Below are positions 48,775-56,893 of a stretch of DNA of 64,000 bases, piece by piece. The stretch is taken from contig NZ_JAEK01000018.1 in the NCBI RefSeq assembly GCF_000518865.1, forward strand, positions 1 to 64,000, written 5' to 3'. Source of the stretch: Bacillus sp. J37 (GTDB taxonomy: Bacteria; Bacillota; Bacilli; Bacillales; Bacillaceae). The notes under the pieces were generated by a model. The model had not been told where the DNA came from. It did no database searches and saw only the letters and a program-made list of their open reading frames with translations. A program made the position numbers and the translations under genes. The first letter of the stretch is position 1. The number at the start of each line of letters is the position of its first letter.

Positions 48775-49161
48775 GTGCGTTTACTAATGCTACTCATTAT
48801 CGTTATTCCAGCTTTAGAGATTGGAGTCTTTATCCTTTCCGGCAGGACGATCGGTACAATTCCAACAATTTTACTTATTATCTTAACAGGAGTCTTAGGG
48901 GCATGGCTGGCAAAGAAACAAGGGTTGGAGACATTACGTAATGCTCAGCAGCAAATGCAGTTCGGTCAAATCCCCGGGGCTGCTCTCATAGATGGGATCT
49001 GTATCCTTATAGGCGGACTATTACTATTAACCCCTGGATTTATATCCGATATAGTTGGTTTTTTATTATTAATTCCTATCACAAGGAACAAAATTAAGCC
49101 TTTATTCCTATTTGTAATTAAAAAAATGATCGATAAAAATCATTTCACAATTATAAGATGA
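48775..49161 (+). CDS. fxsA: FxsA-family membrane protein (YtzA)
   Basis: This 128-residue protein has three to four membrane helices (about 2-18, 25-45 and 72-98) and the FxsA signature: IPALEIGVFI, then GAWLAKKQGLETL, then LLLLTPGFISDIVGFLLLIP. In E. coli FxsA affects phage T7 exclusion by F plasmid; its normal role is unknown. It starts at GTG 48775 behind AAGAGGTGAAGG. Position between pyk and ytvI matches B. subtilis ytzA. Confidence 0.92.
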   Translation: MRLLMLLIIVIPALEIGVFILSGRTIGTIPTILLIILTGVLGAWLAKKQGLETLRNAQQQMQFGQIPGAALIDGICILIGGLLLLTPGFISDIVGFLLLIPITRNKIKPLFLFVIKKMIDKNHFTIIR

Positions 49162-49196
49162 CATCATTGGTTTTGTTAGACGCAATTAAACAAATA

Positions 49197-49240
49197 GGGA
49201 CAGTTCCTTAAAGAAATGTAATCGGAACTGCCCGTCTCTT
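49197..49240. terminator. terminator shared by fxsA and ytvI
   Basis: GGGACAGTTCC pairs with GGAACTGCCC (one bulged A) and is followed by a T-rich stretch on the plus strand. It lies between convergent genes. Confidence 0.7.
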
Positions 49241-50359
49241 TTATTTTTTATGATGGCCAGCAATAAACTGCCACAAATCTTCATACACTCCGGCGCTCTT
49301 CAACGTTTTTAAAACAACCAACACAATTGGTCCCACTATTAATCCTAAAAAACCTATCAGTTTATAACCAACAAATAAAGCAACAAGTGTAGCTAGAGGA
49401 TCTAAACCAATACTTGAAGAAAGAACTTTCGGTTCCATGATTTGTCTTTGGACTAAGACAATCATATAAAGAATTCCCAGCCCTATAGCTAGAGGCAATC
49501 CATCACTAAATGAAAGATAAACAATCCACGGTACAAACACTAAACCTGTACCTAAATATGGAAGGATATCAACTAGTCCAATTAAAAGTGCAATTGTGAT
49601 GGCATAGTCAACACGTAAGACTAATAGTCCAATTAAGACAATGGCTGTCGTAATGGAAATCAAAGTCGCCTGAGCACGTATAAAGCCAATAAGTGCTTTC
49701 TTTAATTCCACAAAAATAGTTTTCCCGCTTGATTTTGCTTTCTGTGGGACAAAAACAGCAACTGTAGATTTGAATTTATACCAATCTTTGCTAATAAAAA
49801 ATGTGGCTAATAGCGAAAAGATAATGACGGTAGCGGTGTTAGGAAGCCAACTAATGATAACCGGTATATTTTCTAAAAAGCTTTTAATGAAGTTTCCTAC
49901 ACTTGATGCAACCTGCTCGCCAATATTTTGGATATTTGCAATAATAGATTGTTGTTGATTTGTTTCAAGTGTATTAAAGAAGTACGTTAATTGATTATAG
50001 ATGGGCATAATTTTAGTCACGAAAAATGTTTCAATATAAAGAGCTAATAAATCTAAGTGACCTGGTATGACTTTTGCTAAATAAGTCGTACCGGCAACAA
50101 TTTCAGCAACTAAAAGAATAAGAACACCCGCTATCATGCAAATTAAGAGCAAGATAGAAAGAATTACAGCAAAACCCCTGGGTATTCTGAAAACGCGTTC
50201 TATTCCATTTACAATAGGGTTAATCAGCATGCTGATTAAAATCGCAATAATAAAAGGATAGGTCAGTGTTGCCAGATAATAACCAATGGATATGCTCAAA
50301 AAAATGATGACCAAAATAAACAAAGCCCTTAATACACTATTTACGTATTGCAAATTCAC
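49241..50359 (-). CDS. ytvI: AI-2E transporter-family membrane protein YtvI
   Basis: This 372-residue polytopic membrane protein has about seven helices and belongs to the UPF0118/AI-2E family. The conserved ILPYLGTGLVFVPW and RQIMEPKVLSSSIGLDPL motifs are near 265-310. Homologues at this position are annotated as sporulation integral membrane protein YtvI; the transported substrate is not established. It starts at GTG 50359 behind GGGGGG. It is minus strand between fxsA and ytwI, as in B. subtilis. Confidence 0.9.
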   Translation of the reverse strand: MNLQYVNSVLRALFILVIIFLSISIGYYLATLTYPFIIAILISMLINPIVNGIERVFRIPRGFAVILSILLLICMIAGVLILLVAEIVAGTTYLAKVIPGHLDLLALYIETFFVTKIMPIYNQLTYFFNTLETNQQQSIIANIQNIGEQVASSVGNFIKSFLENIPVIISWLPNTATVIIFSLLATFFISKDWYKFKSTVAVFVPQKAKSSGKTIFVELKKALIGFIRAQATLISITTAIVLIGLLVLRVDYAITIALLIGLVDILPYLGTGLVFVPWIVYLSFSDGLPLAIGLGILYMIVLVQRQIMEPKVLSSSIGLDPLATLVALFVGYKLIGFLGLIVGPIVLVVLKTLKSAGVYEDLWQFIAGHHKK

Positions 50360-50557
50360 TCTTGCAATCCCCCCATACGATAAGCTCTATGGGCTATATG
50401 AATATCTACTATCAAAATAGTTGAGCTCATAGATATTTAATTGGTATATAGCATGTTTATTACAAATGGAGCTTGTTTATACTTTAAATTTATGAATGAA
50501 ATGATGAAAAATATAGGAATAGAATGAATCGAAGTAATTTATGGAGGTTTTAACATC

Positions 50558-51019
50558 ATGTTTAGTCAATCGTCTTTATTTTTATTTATTCTCTTAGCTA
50601 TTGGATTTATAGCTAAAAACCAATCATTATTAATTGCAGTGGGAGCCTTGCTTCTAATTAAATTGCTAGGTTTAGAAGCGAAATTATTACCTGCAATAGG
50701 TTCGAAAGGAATTAATTGGGGAGTGACGATCATTACGATCGCTGTATTAGTCCCGATTGCAACAGGTGAAATTGGCTTTAAGCAATTAATTGATGCTCTA
50801 AAATCATCATATGCCTGGATTGCTTTAGGTGCAGGTATTGCAGTTGCCTTGATTGCCAAAAACGGTCTTACACTACTTGCAGAAGATCCACATATTACAA
50901 CAGCTTTAGTCCTCGGTACAATTCTTGCGGTTACACTTTTTAATGGTGTTGCAGTAGGACCGTTAATTGGTGCGGGCATCGCTTATTTAGCTATGCAAAT
51001 TGTTAAGATTTTTAGTTAA
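50558..51019 (+). CDS. ytwI: DUF441 membrane protein (YtwI)
   Basis: This 153-residue, highly hydrophobic protein has four to five membrane helices separated by short polar loops. It matches the DUF441/UPF0756 family, including GSKGINWGVTIITIAVLVPIA split across helix two, VALIAKNG, and VGPLIGAGI near the end. Function unknown. RBS TGGAGG. It sits between ytvI and citZ as in B. subtilis, but here a 591-bp spacer separates it from citZ. Confidence 0.92.
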   Translation: MFSQSSLFLFILLAIGFIAKNQSLLIAVGALLLIKLLGLEAKLLPAIGSKGINWGVTIITIAVLVPIATGEIGFKQLIDALKSSYAWIALGAGIAVALIAKNGLTLLAEDPHITTALVLGTILAVTLFNGVAVGPLIGAGIAYLAMQIVKIFS

Positions 51020-51170
51020 GATAGAAAAAATGTCATCATTTATGTAGAAAAAACCTGTACACTAATATAACAAATTTATGTTATGGTATTAATAGCGTTG
51101 TAGTTTATATAGAAGAAATCCTTAAAAAAACATTTTTCTAACAAATTTTTAACTATTAAAGTGGTTTTCA

Positions 51171-51199
51171 TTCACAAAAATCAGATAATTGTTTATAAT
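51171..51199 (+). promoter_or_regulatory. promoter of a candidate small RNA upstream of citZ
   Basis: TTCACA (51171-51176), exactly 17 bp, perfect TATAAT (51194-51199). It is followed within 130 bp by a terminator but no gene. Confidence 0.7.
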
Positions 51200-51205
51200 A
51201 GGATT

Positions 51206-51335
51206 AGCTTCAAAAAAAATGCCTACATGCTAAGAGGTAGTTTGCCTGTAGCAAACTGGTTATACTATCAATTCAACTCTTGCTTACCAGATAGTATAAA
51301 ATAAGTCACATATAACTAATATGTGATATTTTTTC
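51206..51335 (+). ncRNA. candidate structured small RNA between ytwI and citZ
   Basis: A transcript from the promoter at 51171-51199 would run about 130 nt to a terminator (51306-51335). It contains several perfect stems: AGTTTGC/GCAAACT (51239-51257), TATACTATC/GATAGTATA (51261-51298) and TCACATAT/ATATGTGA (51306-51326). CTGGT/ACCAG (51256-51290) competes with the second stem, so alternative folds exist. The only reading frame in it of note is four codons long. It matches no riboswitch or small RNA that I know. It could instead be an attenuated leader of citZ, 275 bp downstream. Confidence 0.5.
51306..51335 (+). terminator. terminator of the candidate small RNA
   Basis: TCACATAT/ATATGTGA perfect 8-bp stem with a 5-base loop, followed by TATTTTTTC. 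Confidence 0.75.
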
Positions 51336-51610
51336 AAAATAATAAAAAATGTAAGCATTTTCTTTCTGCTGCTTGCATGTGAGCAAGCGCTCGATCGTCT
51401 AAAAGTTTAAAAGTAATCATTTAAGTACCAGCATTCTTGATCTAAAGAGCCTTCATAATGATTTTTCATATATGATTAGAAAAATATTTGACAAAGCTTC
51501 CTTACATAAAGGAACACCATTTAATAGTGAAGTCAATATTTCTTGTACTTAAATCTTTTAAACTTTAAGATGACTCAAATGGGGAATAAAAGGCAAAGGA
51601 GAGGTTTTAT
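51336..51610 (+). other. citZ upstream region
   Basis: This 275-bp AT-rich spacer has no gene. A perfect TTGACA at 51488-51493 lacks a well-spaced -10. A small hairpin GCTTGC/GCAAGC lies near 51370-51388, and a two-mismatch cre-like site is at 51351-51364. The citZ promoter cannot be fixed by eye. In B. subtilis citZ is controlled by CcpC and CcpA. Confidence 0.4.
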
Positions 51611-52726
51611 ATGACAGCAACAAAAGGTCTTGAAGGAATCGTTGCAACTACTTCATCTGTTAGCTCAATCATTGATGATACTCTAACATATGTGGGCTAC
51701 AATATTGATGATTTAGCTGAAAATGCTAGCTTTGAAGAAGTGGTTTATTTATTATGGCACAGAAAACTTCCAAATTCAGAACAACTTGCAGAAATTAAAA
51801 AACAGCTTGCGGAAAATGCAAAAATTCCACAGCAGGTTATTGAACACTTCAAATCATATCCTATCGATAAAGTCCACCCAATGGCTGCACTTCGTACTGC
51901 TGTATCATTACTTGGTTTATTTGATGATGAAGCAGATGTGATGGAACCTAGTGCAAACTACAGAAAAGCTATTCGTCTGCAGGCACAACTGCCTATAGTT
52001 GTCACAACTTTTGCACGAATCCGCAAAGGATTAGAGCCAATCGAACCTAGAACAGACTTATCTATGGCTGCAAACTTTTTATATACACTTTCAGGAAAAG
52101 AGCCAGATCAAATTGGAATTGAAGCATTTAACAAGGCTCTTGTATTACACGCAGATCATGAGCTAAATGCATCTACATTTACAGCACGTGTTTGTGTTGC
52201 GACATTATCAGATGTATATTCCGGTGTAACAGCAGCAATAGGAGCTTTAAAAGGCCCTCTTCATGGTGGTGCAAATGAGGCTGTAATGAAAATGCTCTCT
52301 GAAATAGGAGAAGTTGAAAATGTTGAGAGCTATATCAATGAGAAATTTGCAAATAAAGAAAAAATAATGGGCTTTGGTCACCGTGTTTATCGAAAAGGAG
52401 ATCCTAGAGCTAAGCACCTGAAGAAAATGTCAGAGAAGTTAACTAATCTAACAGGTGAACCAAAATGGTATGAGATGTCAACTAAAGTTGAGGAAATGGT
52501 TACTTCTAAAAAGCCATTGCCACCTAATGTGGATTTTTACTCAGCTTCTGTTTATCATAGTTTAGGTATTGACCATGATTTATTTACACCTATTTTTGCA
52601 GTAAGCCGTGTATCAGGTTGGGTAGCACATATTTTAGAACAATATGAAAACAACCGTCTGATTAGACCAAGAGCAGAATACGTTGGCCCTGATAAGCAGG
52701 ATTATGTTCCATTGGAACAACGTTAA
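51611..52726 (+). CDS. citZ: citrate synthase
   Basis: This enzyme condenses acetyl-CoA and oxaloacetate to citrate, the entry step of the TCA cycle. The 371 residues are a type I short citrate synthase with LHADHELNAS, LHGGANEAVMKML (catalytic His) and GFGHRVYRKGDPRAKHLK (catalytic His), and a catalytic Asp in the VDFYSASVY region. RBS AAAGGAGAGG. First gene of citZ-icd-mdh; the 203-bp gap to icd holds a large hairpin. Confidence 0.98.
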   Translation: MTATKGLEGIVATTSSVSSIIDDTLTYVGYNIDDLAENASFEEVVYLLWHRKLPNSEQLAEIKKQLAENAKIPQQVIEHFKSYPIDKVHPMAALRTAVSLLGLFDDEADVMEPSANYRKAIRLQAQLPIVVTTFARIRKGLEPIEPRTDLSMAANFLYTLSGKEPDQIGIEAFNKALVLHADHELNASTFTARVCVATLSDVYSGVTAAIGALKGPLHGGANEAVMKMLSEIGEVENVESYINEKFANKEKIMGFGHRVYRKGDPRAKHLKKMSEKLTNLTGEPKWYEMSTKVEEMVTSKKPLPPNVDFYSASVYHSLGIDHDLFTPIFAVSRVSGWVAHILEQYENNRLIRPRAEYVGPDKQDYVPLEQR

Positions 52727-52742
52727 GCCTTTATTGGATGTC

Positions 52743-52810
52743 AGTAGTAGTTGATTCCGAATGCATTTCCTCAAGTAAGGAGGGGATGCAAAAAAGGAAT
52801 CAGTACTACT
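52743..52810 (+). promoter_or_regulatory. long two-part hairpin between citZ and icd
   Basis: Outer stem AGTAGTAGTTGATTCC (52743-52758) pairs with GGAATCAGTACTACT (52796-52810). Inner stem TGCATTTCCTC (52762-52772) pairs with GAGGGGATGCA (52780-52790) through G-T wobbles. No T-run follows, so it is not a terminator. It probably acts as an RNA processing or stabilising element within the operon message. Confidence 0.6.
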
Positions 52811-52929
52811 TAATCATATAAACATATGGAATCTTTTAATTCCAAAAATGAGAGTACTATACTTTAAGATGTTCATATCTATTGGTAGAATAGATATGAA
52901 GCAACTACATAATTCGGGAGGTAATTTTC

Positions 52930-54201
52930 TTGACACAAGGCGAAAAAATTTCAGTAACAAATGGAGTATTAAACGTACCAAATAATCCGGTTATTCCGTA
53001 TATTGAAGGTGATGGAATTGGACCGGATATCTGGGCTGCTGCATCACGTGTATTAGAAGCAGCTGTTGAGAAGGCATACAATGGGGAAAAAGGAATTGTG
53101 TGGAAAGAAGTATTAGCTGGAGAAAAGGCATTTAATCAAACGGGTGAATGGCTACCATCTGAAACATTAGATGTTATTCGTGAATATTTAATTGCTATTA
53201 AAGGACCACTAACAACTCCAATTGGTGGAGGAATTCGTTCATTGAACGTTGCTCTTCGTCAAGAATTGGATTTATTCACATGCTTACGTCCAGTGCGTTA
53301 TTTCCAAGGTGTACCTTCACCTGTTAAACGTCCTGAAGATACAGATATGGTCATTTTCCGTGAAAACACTGAAGATATCTATGCTGGTATTGAATATGCA
53401 AAAGGTTCTGAAGAAGTAGAAAAATTAATTAATTTCCTGAAAAATGAAATGGGAGTTAACAAAATTCGCTTCCCTGAAACTTCTGGAATCGGCATCAAGC
53501 CTGTATCACAAGAAGGTACTAGCCGTTTAGTAAGAGCTGCAATTAACTATGCAATCGAGCACGGCCGCAAATCTGTAACACTTGTTCACAAAGGAAACAT
53601 CATGAAGTTTACAGAAGGTGCGTTCAAAAACTGGGGTTATGAGCTTGCTGAAAAAGAATTCGGTGATAAAGTATTCACTTGGGCAGAATATGACCGCATT
53701 GTGGAAAGCGAAGGAAAAGATGCTGCAAATAAAGCACAAGCTGATGCCGAGTCTGCTGGAAAAATCATTATTAAAGATTCAATTGCAGATATCTTCTTAC
53801 AACAAATCTTAACTCGTCCTCGTGAATTCGATGTTGTTGCAACAATGAATCTAAACGGTGACTACATTTCTGATGCCCTTGCTGCACAAGTAGGTGGTAT
53901 CGGAATTGCTCCAGGTGCAAATATTAACTATGAAACAGGTCACGCGATCTTTGAAGCGACTCATGGTACTGCACCAAAATATGCTGGTCTTGATAAAGTT
54001 AACCCATCTTCTGTTCTTCTTTCCGGGGTACTTATGCTTGAGCATTTAGGGTGGACTGAAGCAGCTGAATTAGTTATTAATTCTGTTGAGAAGACAATTG
54101 CTTCAAAAGTTGTAACTTATGACTTTGCACGATTAATGGAAGGTGCTACTGAAGTGAAATGTTCTGAATTTGGTGATGAATTAATTAAGAATATGGGCTA
54201 A
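52930..54201 (+). CDS. icd: isocitrate dehydrogenase (NADP)
   Basis: This enzyme decarboxylates isocitrate to 2-oxoglutarate, making NADPH. The 423 residues match B. subtilis Icd. [12 protein letters not shown] (19-30), the substrate serine region [25 protein letters not shown] and the NADP-site HGTAPKYAG are present. It starts at TTG 52930 behind GGGAGG. It lies downstream of citZ in the usual operon, separated from mdh by a strong terminator-like hairpin. Confidence 0.98.
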   Translation: MTQGEKISVTNGVLNVPNNPVIPYIEGDGIGPDIWAAASRVLEAAVEKAYNGEKGIVWKEVLAGEKAFNQTGEWLPSETLDVIREYLIAIKGPLTTPIGGGIRSLNVALRQELDLFTCLRPVRYFQGVPSPVKRPEDTDMVIFRENTEDIYAGIEYAKGSEEVEKLINFLKNEMGVNKIRFPETSGIGIKPVSQEGTSRLVRAAINYAIEHGRKSVTLVHKGNIMKFTEGAFKNWGYELAEKEFGDKVFTWAEYDRIVESEGKDAANKAQADAESAGKIIIKDSIADIFLQQILTRPREFDVVATMNLNGDYISDALAAQVGGIGIAPGANINYETGHAIFEATHGTAPKYAGLDKVNPSSVLLSGVLMLEHLGWTEAAELVINSVEKTIASKVVTYDFARLMEGATEVKCSEFGDELIKNMG

Positions 54202-54232
54202 TGCTTAACTGTTGATGCTTATCTAAAGTGAC

Positions 54233-54302
54233 GGGGTTTGCTTATGTGAAAAAGATGAGAATGTGTACATTCAATATATCGATCACATAAGCAGCCCTTT
54301 TT
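54233..54302 (+). terminator. terminator-like hairpin between icd and mdh
   Basis: TGCTTATGTGA (54239-54249) pairs perfectly with TCACATAAGCA (54283-54293), extended by GGG/CCC, and is followed by TTTTT. It would limit read-through from citZ-icd into mdh. Confidence 0.8.
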
Positions 54303-54333
54303 CAAAACCTATACATATAAGGGGATGTTAGAT

Positions 54334-55269
54334 ATGGCCATTAAACGTAAAAAAGTATCTGTGATCGGCGGTGGCTTTACTGGGGCTACAACTGCATTTT
54401 TACTAGGTCAAAAAGAACTTTCAGACGTAGTGTTAGTTGATATTCCTCAGATGGAAAACCCGACAAAAGGGAAAGCTCTAGATATGCTTGAGGCTAGTCC
54501 TGTCCAAGGCTTTGATGCAAATATTACCGGTACATCAAACTACGAAGATACCGCTAATTCAGACATTGTTGTGATCACTGCAGGGATTGCCAGGAAACCT
54601 GGAATGAGTCGTGATGATCTTATCTCAACAAATGCCAATATTATGAAATCTGTGACAAAGGAAGTTGTAAAGTATTCTCCAGACTGTACGATCATTGTAT
54701 TAACAAACCCGGTTGATGCTATGACATATGCTGTGTATAAAGAATCCGGATTTCCAAAGCATCGAGTAATTGGACAATCCGGAGTTCTTGATACTGCTCG
54801 TTTTCGTATGTTTGTTGCTCAAGAGCTGAACCTTTCTGTGAAAGATATAACTGGATTCGTTTTAGGCGGCCATGGTGATGATATGGTTCCATTAGTACGT
54901 TACTCATATGCGGGTGGAATTCCTTTGGAAACACTAATACCTAAAGATCGTTTAGACGCAATCGTGGAGAGAACTCGAAAAGGTGGCGGAGAAATTGTTA
55001 ATCTATTAGGAAATGGCAGTGCTTACTATGCTCCGGCTGCTTCCTTAGTAGAAATGGTAGAAGCTATTTTAAAAGATCAACGTCGTGTTCTTCCTTCAAT
55101 TGTTTATCTTGAAGGTGAGTATGGATTTAATGGAATTTATCTAGGTGTTCCAACCGTCCTAGGCGGAAATGGACTGGAACAAATTATTGAGCTTGAATTA
55201 ACAGACGAGGAGAAAGCTGCACTTAAGAAATCTGCTGATTCAGTACAAAATGTGATGAAGATCCTTTAA
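54334..55269 (+). CDS. mdh: malate dehydrogenase
   Basis: This NAD-dependent enzyme oxidises malate to oxaloacetate. The 311 residues are the LDH-like type: [15 protein letters not shown] (Rossmann), [15 protein letters not shown], the catalytic His in [14 protein letters not shown], and a substrate Arg set. It is very close to B. subtilis Mdh. ATG 54334 follows AAGGGGATG; an in-frame ATG at 54325 lies in the RBS. Expression may depend on read-through past the upstream hairpin plus a promoter of its own. Confidence 0.98.
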   Translation: MAIKRKKVSVIGGGFTGATTAFLLGQKELSDVVLVDIPQMENPTKGKALDMLEASPVQGFDANITGTSNYEDTANSDIVVITAGIARKPGMSRDDLISTNANIMKSVTKEVVKYSPDCTIIVLTNPVDAMTYAVYKESGFPKHRVIGQSGVLDTARFRMFVAQELNLSVKDITGFVLGGHGDDMVPLVRYSYAGGIPLETLIPKDRLDAIVERTRKGGGEIVNLLGNGSAYYAPAASLVEMVEAILKDQRRVLPSIVYLEGEYGFNGIYLGVPTVLGGNGLEQIIELELTDEEKAALKKSADSVQNVMKIL

Positions 55270-55284
55270 TAGACAGTCTAATGG

Positions 55285-55320
55285 AGAAAGTTGAGGAATT
55301 AGCCTCAATTTTCTTTTTTA
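55285..55320 (+). terminator. terminator of mdh
   Basis: AGAAAGTTGAGG/CCTCAATTTTCT stem (one G-T pair), with a T-run. Confidence 0.85.
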
Positions 55321-55485
55321 TACATGCTAATTTAAAAAGAAACATACTATTTCCAGCCCTTTTTATACTATTAGAAAGTATATAAATACTTTGGGTGATA
55401 GTATAAGAAAAATGAAAGCTTTTGCCATTAGGACTTGGTGACAAGCCAAGTTTTTCTACTAAAACATGATGAAGGTGGTGCAAAT

Positions 55486-55962
55486 ATGCTTCTGGGGAAG
55501 AAACAGAAACTTGGCAGGCATATTGAAGAAATTACGGTTGGTGAAAAACTAACATTAACCGAAAAGATTGAAGACAAAGATCTTCTTCTTTATTTAGGAT
55601 TAACAAATGATGCAAATCCTCTGTATATTCAACATGATTATGCTTCCCAAACACCATACGAAAAGCCTGTTGTTCCTAGTATCATGCTTACGGGGATTAT
55701 TACCTCGGCAATATCTAAGTATCTGCCGGGACCAGGAAGTCATATCATCAAACAGGAAATTTCATTTCTTCAGCCACTTCATCATTATAGTGTTATTCAA
55801 TTTTTGTTCGAAGTGAGTGAAGTGTTTGTTTCTGAAAACAAGATCATTATTCGTGTACATGCAGAAAATAAGGAAAATGAGATCGTCTTGGAAGGAAAAG
55901 TAACAGTTTGTCCTCCGTATAGAATAACTCCAATTGAGGGGAAAGCATTAGAGAATTTTTAG
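55486..55962 (+). CDS. MaoC-like dehydratase-domain protein
   Basis: This 158-residue single hotdog-fold protein has the hydratase-2 motif region TNDANPLYIQHDYASQTPYEKPVVPS (split over residues about 42-67; Asp and His are the expected catalytic pair) and GIITSAISKYLPGPGS. It may hydrate or dehydrate an acyl-CoA. ATG 55486 follows GAAGGTGG. An ATG-type alternative start at 55435 overlaps a hairpin and is rejected. The gene lies between mdh and phoP and is not in the B. subtilis order I know. Substrate unknown. Confidence 0.85.
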   Translation: MLLGKKQKLGRHIEEITVGEKLTLTEKIEDKDLLLYLGLTNDANPLYIQHDYASQTPYEKPVVPSIMLTGIITSAISKYLPGPGSHIIKQEISFLQPLHHYSVIQFLFEVSEVFVSENKIIIRVHAENKENEIVLEGKVTVCPPYRITPIEGKALENF

Positions 55963-55978
55963 CATATGTAATTAATGA

Positions 55979-56006
55979 GGGCTGACTCATAATGGGTCAG
56001 CCTTTT
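55979..56006 (+). terminator. terminator of the maoC-like gene
   Basis: GGCTGAC/GTCAGCC stem with a 9-base loop and TTTT. Confidence 0.85.
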
Positions 56007-56173
56007 CCAAGTCAAATGGCTAAATTAATTTATTTTTTAGTTATTTTTACTAATATTGAAACGAATGGTTGCTCTTCTTCCACACTATTCGCTAGAATAG
56101 AAATACACAAATAGAATAATAAAAAGAATAATGGTTCAGGTGAAGGGAAATTAAATCCTTGGAGGCCCTATAA

Positions 56174-56893
56174 ATGAGTAAGAGAATATTAGTAGTAGAT
56201 GATGAGCAATCAATTTCAACCCTATTAAAATATAACCTAGAACAAGCAGGTTATCATGTGTTAACAGCTATGGATGGTGAAGAAGGGTTACACATTTGTA
56301 TAAAAGAACAACCTGATTTACTGGTACTAGATTTAATGTTGCCGAAAATGGATGGAATTGAGGTTTGTAAACAGCTTCGTCAGCGGAAACTTATGGTTCC
56401 TATTCTTATGCTTACTGCGAAAGACGATGAATTTGATAAAGTACTAGGTTTAGAATTAGGTGCAGATGATTATATGACAAAGCCTTTCAGTCCAAGAGAG
56501 GTTGTTGCAAGGATAAAAGCTATATTAAGAAGAAGTCAATCACATGCTGATACGGAAACGATAGAAATAGAGGACGCAAATCAAATAATAATTGGTGACT
56601 TACGTGTTTTACCGGATCATTATGAAGCGTATTATGGAAAGGAACGCTTGGATTTAACTCCAAAAGAATTTGAGTTGCTTGTTTACCTGGCAAAGCATAA
56701 AGGTCGTGTTCTGACAAGGGATCAACTGCTTAGTGCTGTTTGGAATTACGATTTTGCAGGAGACACGAGAATTGTTGATGTACACATTAGTCATTTGCGA
56801 GAAAAAATTGAAAGAAATACAAAGAAGCCATTATATATAAAAACAATAAGAGGATTGGGGTATAAGCTTGAGGAGCCTAAGGTGAATGAATAG
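56174..56893 (+). CDS. phoP: phosphate-starvation response regulator PhoP
   Basis: This OmpR-type response regulator controls the Pho regulon and cell-wall teichoic/teichuronic acid switching. The 239 residues hold a receiver domain (phosphoacceptor Asp53 in LVLDLMLPKMDG; acidic pocket VVDDE; Lys in TKPFSPRE) and a C-terminal winged helix (about 138-235, ending TIRGLGYKLEEPK). RBS TTGGAGG. It overlaps phoR by 8 bases. The 211-bp upstream region has no Pho box that I could see. Confidence 0.97.
   Translation: MSKRILVVDDEQSISTLLKYNLEQAGYHVLTAMDGEEGLHICIKEQPDLLVLDLMLPKMDGIEVCKQLRQRKLMVPILMLTAKDDEFDKVLGLELGADDYMTKPFSPREVVARIKAILRRSQSHADTETIEIEDANQIIIGDLRVLPDHYEAYYGKERLDLTPKEFELLVYLAKHKGRVLTRDQLLSAVWNYDFAGDTRIVDVHISHLREKIERNTKKPLYIKTIRGLGYKLEEPKVNE

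Noticed and set aside
51256-51298. H-type pseudoknot in the candidate small RNA
   Set aside because: The two stems abut with no bases for the crossing loop, so they are better read as alternative pairings than as a pseudoknot.
51351-51364. cre-like site upstream of citZ
   Set aside because: Two mismatches, including one in the central CG, in AT-rich DNA; such a match is expected by chance.
51488-51493. Perfect TTGACA as the citZ -35
   Set aside because: No acceptable -10 at 16-18 bp; the nearest TA-rich hexamers are at spacings of about 11 and 27.
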